Assembly: GCF_003339865.1 (NCBI RefSeq)
Contig: NZ_QPKV01000003.1
Coordinates: 248,001-312,000 of the forward strand
DNA length: 64,000 nucleotides
From: Pedobacter chinensis
GTDB taxonomy: Bacteria > Bacteroidota > Bacteroidia > Sphingobacteriales > Sphingobacteriaceae
Reading direction: 5' to 3'
In this document: positions 61,157-64,000 of the stretch, in pieces
Numbering within the stretch: the first letter of the stretch is position 1
Layout of the letters: the number at the start of each line of letters is the position of its first letter
Notes under the pieces: generated by a model
Told to the model about the DNA's origin: nothing
What the model saw: only the letters and a program-made list of their open reading frames with translations
The model's database searches: none
Made by a program: the position numbers and the translations under genes

Positions 61157-61714
61157 ATGATCATCGTATTAATCCTTCTCGGCCTTGTATTTCTTTTTGG
61201 AATTTTCTTTTACAACAATCTTATTGGAAAGAAAAATCAGGTTATCAATGCATTTTCTGCAATTGATGTAATGCTTAAAAAACGTTTTGATCTGATTCCT
61301 AATCTGGTTGAAGTGGTTAAACAATATACTACTTATGAACAAGGTACACTCTCCAGAATTGTTGAACTCAGAACCAAAGCAACTTCAGGAGGAATAAGTG
61401 ATGCTGAAAAAGCTCAGATTGACAGTCAGTTAAGTGCGAGTGTTAAAGGCTTAATGGTAAACGTTGAGAATTATCCGGATTTAAAAGCCAACACCAACTT
61501 TATCAACTTACAATCTACCTGGACAGAAAGTGAGGAACAAATTGCTGCGGCAAGAAGAACTTATAATTCGGCTGTTACCGATTATAATAATGCCATTATG
61601 ATGTTTCCGGGTAATTTATTTGCCGGAATGCTGAATTTTCATCCTACACCCGTTTTGGCAACAGCAGAGGAAGAACGAAAAAATATTAGCGCAAAAGAGC
61701 TTTTCAATAATTAA
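61157..61714 (+). CDS. LemA-family protein
   Basis: 185 residues: N-terminal transmembrane helix (IVLILLGLVFLFGIFFYNN), then the LemA helix bundle with LIGKKNQVINAFSAIDVMLKKRFDLIPNLV, VEVVKQYTTYEQGTL, NLQSTWTESEEQIAAARR and YNNAIMMFPGNLFAGM. Membrane-anchored; role unclear. The stop codon overlaps the start of the next gene. Confidence 0.93.
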   Translation: MIIVLILLGLVFLFGIFFYNNLIGKKNQVINAFSAIDVMLKKRFDLIPNLVEVVKQYTTYEQGTLSRIVELRTKATSGGISDAEKAQIDSQLSASVKGLMVNVENYPDLKANTNFINLQSTWTESEEQIAAARRTYNSAVTDYNNAIMMFPGNLFAGMLNFHPTPVLATAEEERKNISAKELFNN

Positions 61715-62670
61715 TGCAGTTTAGTTTAGAAAGCAATGTGGCCTTGCAAAATGTATTGGCTGCAATGGAGGTAGAGCGCAAAAAAATTGCCGCTACCCAA
61801 ACCAAAGGATACATTTTTATTGCTACTGGAATTGCATTAGCTGTTCTTGGCTTTATTATGGGTTTTGCCGGGCCAGCAATTGTTATTGGATTAATCCCCA
61901 TTATTTATGGCGGCGTGGTGCTTTATAAAATTGGCGATGAACTCCATGCCTACAAAGAATCCTATAAGCAAGATGTAATTGGAGAGGCACTCAGGTTTTT
62001 AGACAAAAGCTTAACCATAAAGCCTTACGAAGGAATTTTAGCCAGGGAATTTATATTTTCCCAGCTATTTACAAAAGATCCTGACCGGTATAAAACGGAA
62101 GATTTGGTAAGCGGGAAAGCAGGACAAACAAATTTTTATTTTGCAGAAGTTCATGCAGAATATAAAACCGTTACACACACTAAAAACGGCACCAGAACAG
62201 AGTGGCATGATATTTTTAAAGGAATAATTTTCGTGGCAGATTTTAACAAGCATTTTAATGGTGTAACCATTGTTCGTCCAAAAGATTTTGGAACCGCATT
62301 AGGCGCCTGGTTTTCAAAAAATCTGTTTTCTTTTAGTGATAAAAATCTGATAAAACTGGAAAATGTAGATTTCGATAAGACCTTTGTAACCTATGGAACA
62401 GATCAGGTTGAATCACGTTATTTGCTTACGCCAGCAATGATGGAGCGAATTCTTAAACTTAACCGTGGCACAAAATATACCATCTCTTTATCTTTTATTG
62501 AATCAAGAATGTATATCGGATTTCCATTAAACAGGAATTATTTTGAAGCGCCGGTTTTTAAATCGTTATTAAACCTTGGTTTATTAAATGATGATATTAC
62601 CACCATTAAGTTTATGTATGATATTGTTAAAGAGCTTGATTTAAATACCAGAATTTGGGGTAAGAATTAG
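61714..62670 (+). CDS. DUF3137 membrane protein
   Basis: 318 residues with a pair of helices at about 28-67 (GYIFIATGIALAVLGFIMG, AIVIGLIPIIYGGVVLY) and a C-terminal cytoplasmic domain of DUF3137 (FIFSQLFTKDPDRYKTEDL, FKGIIFVADFNKHF, VESRYLLTPAMMERIL). It starts at base 61714, overlapping the LemA stop (TAATG), and DUF3137 genes usually follow lemA; joint function unknown. Confidence 0.9.
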   Translation: MQFSLESNVALQNVLAAMEVERKKIAATQTKGYIFIATGIALAVLGFIMGFAGPAIVIGLIPIIYGGVVLYKIGDELHAYKESYKQDVIGEALRFLDKSLTIKPYEGILAREFIFSQLFTKDPDRYKTEDLVSGKAGQTNFYFAEVHAEYKTVTHTKNGTRTEWHDIFKGIIFVADFNKHFNGVTIVRPKDFGTALGAWFSKNLFSFSDKNLIKLENVDFDKTFVTYGTDQVESRYLLTPAMMERILKLNRGTKYTISLSFIESRMYIGFPLNRNYFEAPVFKSLLNLGLLNDDITTIKFMYDIVKELDLNTRIWGKN

Positions 62671-62748
62671 TCATCATAACTTAAGGTGAGTTTTGGATGT
62701 TTCCATATTGATGATCAGTTATTTAATTGCTAAACCATATAAAGCTGT

Positions 62749-62895
62749 CGTCATTGCAAGGTTTTTTTCAAGGCCGTGGCAATCTGCCCGTGCAGGGGGC
62801 TTTGTCTTTTGGGCTATTCTGCCATCATGCACATCCTCTCACACAAGCAGATTGCTTCACTCCGCCGCACAGGCCTTTCTTCGTTCGCAATGACG
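62749..62895. repeat. MITE-like palindromic intergenic element
   Basis: Perfect 9-bp terminal inverted repeats CGTCATTGC (62749-62757) and GCAATGACG (62887-62895), with a further GCAATGACG at 62925-62933. It is comparable in size to the element at 2078-2228. No gene in 62671-62954. Confidence 0.5.
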
Positions 62896-62954
62896 GGCTT
62901 GGCGAGATCATTGCGAGACACAAAGCAATGACGGATTAAGACCCAAAACTCACG

Positions 62955-63320
62955 TTAACTTAAATGTTTTTTAACAATTTCCTCTAAAGCCTCTATATCA
63001 AAAGGTTTTGATAAATAACTGTCTGCTCCGGCTTCATCGGCAAGGGCTGAGATATCATTATTTGCAGAGAAATAAATTACCGGAATGTGTTTGAGTTCAG
63101 GATTATTCTTAATTGCTTTGGTCGCCTGGATTCCGCCCAGATCAGGAAGCCAGTTATCCATAAAAATAATATCGGGCATGTAAGCCGCTACCTGATTTTC
63201 AATATCATTAGCATTTTCTGAGGTTTTAATATCGTATCCGGCATCTTCCAGTATGAAGGTACACAGATCTAAAATATCTCTGTTATCATCAAAAACAAAT
63301 ACTTTTTTTGCATCGGCCAT
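62955..63320 (-). CDS. Single-domain response regulator
   Basis: 121 residues, a lone receiver domain: Asp11-Asp12 acid pocket, phosphoacceptor Asp55 in MDNWLPD, Thr/Ser site YFSANND and the C-terminal SKPFD lysine. No output domain, so CheY-like. It follows cheB and has a strong Shine-Dalgarno sequence (63325-63333), unusual for this phylum. Confidence 0.93.
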   Translation of the reverse strand: MADAKKVFVFDDNRDILDLCTFILEDAGYDIKTSENANDIENQVAAYMPDIIFMDNWLPDLGGIQATKAIKNNPELKHIPVIYFSANNDISALADEAGADSYLSKPFDIEALEEIVKKHLS

Positions 63321-63324
63321 AGTA

Positions 63325-63333
63325 ATCTCCTTA
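63325..63333 (-). promoter_or_regulatory. Canonical Shine-Dalgarno site for the response regulator
   Basis: Minus strand TAAGGAGAT, four bases before the ATG at 63320: an 8- of 9-base match to the anti-SD complement. Most genes in this window lack such a site. Confidence 0.7.
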
Positions 63334-63343
63334 AGGCAATCTA

Positions 63344-63928
63344 TTATCTAATTAATTTGTTTATAAACTCAGCCATGTTAAAACTATCCAAAATAACATT
63401 TGGTTTTACATGATCAATGGCTTGTTGAGGCATGTAAGGCATAATGGCGGTATTCGGATTTTGAACAACCACAAAACCACCTGAATTGTTTACACTTTTT
63501 AATCCCTCCACACCATCTGCATTTGAGCCTGAAAGCAACATACACACCAGTTCATCTTTAAAAACCTCTGCCGCAGATTGAAAAGTAACATCTATCGAAG
63601 GTCTGGAATAATTTACTTTTTCAGAGTAATCGAGCGAAATTGTTTTGTCCTCTTCAATTAAAAGATGATAATCTGCCGGGGCGATATAAACATTTCCTTT
63701 CAACATGGGTTCTTTTTCCTCCGCTTCCTGAACGTCTAAGCCTGTTCGGCTTTGTAACAGATCGGTAAGCAACGAATCATTTCCTGATTTTCGATGAGTA
63801 ACCAGGATGATCGGAAAATTAATTTCTTTCTTTAAATCAGGAAATATTTGCAGGAGCACATCTAAGCTCCCGGCAGAGCCACCGATAATCAAAGCGCTGC
63901 ATTTTTCTGGTGTTAAAGTTTGCGCCAT
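63344..63928 (-). CDS. cheB: CheB-type methylesterase domain protein (no receiver)
   Basis: 194 residues, only the catalytic CheB domain: catalytic Ser18 in IIGGSAGS, His45 in LVTHRKSG and Asp138 in SNADGV. Hydrolyses glutamyl-methyl esters on chemotaxis-type receptors. Missing the N-terminal receiver, as in the CheB proteins of hybrid sensor systems. It overlaps the end of cheR by 16 bp and precedes a response regulator. Confidence 0.9.
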   Translation of the reverse strand: MAQTLTPEKCSALIIGGSAGSLDVLLQIFPDLKKEINFPIILVTHRKSGNDSLLTDLLQSRTGLDVQEAEEKEPMLKGNVYIAPADYHLLIEEDKTISLDYSEKVNYSRPSIDVTFQSAAEVFKDELVCMLLSGSNADGVEGLKSVNNSGGFVVVQNPNTAIMPYMPQQAIDHVKPNVILDSFNMAEFINKLIR

Positions 63929-64000
63929 ATTTTCTCAGTTTTAACGCGTTTATATTCTTTTGCCTTCGTCCAAAAATCCAGGCTTTCTTTACTTCCCAAA
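63913..64000 (-). CDS. cheR: CheR methyltransferase, C-terminal fragment at window edge
   Basis: Only the last 28 codons are in the window. They read LGSKESLDFWTKAKEYKRV then KTEKIWRKL-stop. LGSKESL followed by a distal E-K-I-x-R-K is the conserved end of CheR. The stop (63913-63915) lies inside the start of cheB, giving an overlap of 16 bp. The start of the gene lies beyond base 64000. Confidence 0.75.
   Translation of the reverse strand, partial: LGSKESLDFWTKAKEYKRVKTEKIWRKL

Noticed and set aside
62693-62939. Two overlapping frames after the DUF3137 gene
   Set aside because: Both lie inside the GTCATTGC palindromic element.

Overview
The window looks like a chromosomal segment of a Bacteroidota bacterium of the Sphingobacteriaceae type, most likely Pedobacter or a close relative. 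The evidence is low GC, few Shine-Dalgarno sites, several promoters of the form TTG-N17-21-TAnnTTTG, a gliding-type C-terminal domain cargo protein paired with a PorP/SprF partner, the order miaB / sigma-54 regulator / lptE / hypothetical / secG, and many short palindromic intergenic repeats. The genus is an inference. No rRNA, tRNA, CRISPR array, transposase or prophage was found, so this is mostly core chromosome with small accessory islands.

Layout. 0-10 kb: 3' part of PEP carboxylase (its 5' end lies outside the window), a thiol-peroxide defence operon (peroxiredoxin, thioredoxin, small partner), a secreted S9 peptidase, a FAD-type secreted protein, an aldehyde dehydrogenase and a DinB/YfiT-like protein. 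10.3-18 kb: a DUF6364-PIN toxin-antitoxin pair, then a minus-strand group that appears devoted to copper or other soft metals (HMA-MauE fusion, AraC regulator with an HMA-like N-terminus, DUF3347 protein, outer-membrane barrel, secreted HMA protein, HYC_CC_PP peptide). This group is interrupted by an extradiol dioxygenase and a five-copy palindromic tandem array. A cyclophilin and a ParE-type toxin-antitoxin pair follow. 18-26 kb: exonuclease III, hutI-hutG of histidine degradation, a folate cyclo-ligase, a radical-SAM / partner DNA-repair pair and an orphan PhoR-like kinase.

26-41 kb: the miaB to secG operon, an ECF sigma gene with a small membrane protein, a small-protein stress-like operon ending in Hsp20, two lipoproteins, a ketopantoate-reductase homologue, a PAP2 phosphatase fused to a beta-barrel, and groES-groEL. 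41-50 kb: a 1975-residue PKD-rich type IX secretion cargo translationally coupled to a PorP/SprF protein, an MgtC protein and L-serine dehydratase, whose last codons have been copied into a downstream tandem repeat. 51-64 kb: an AEC transporter, a DEAD helicase, a second ECF sigma with a composite anti-sigma/TonB-like protein, a PiT phosphate transporter with its PhoU-like partner behind a candidate Pho box, two AsmA-like paralogues, a LemA-DUF3137 pair, and a minus-strand cheR (partial)-cheB-response-regulator unit running off the right edge.

The strongest items for follow-up are the metal cluster with its unusual regulator, the candidate Pho box, and the repeat families (one capturing a gene's 3' end, one framing the hutI start codon). 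Family names and functions come from recognised motifs and remembered family architecture; no database search was possible.
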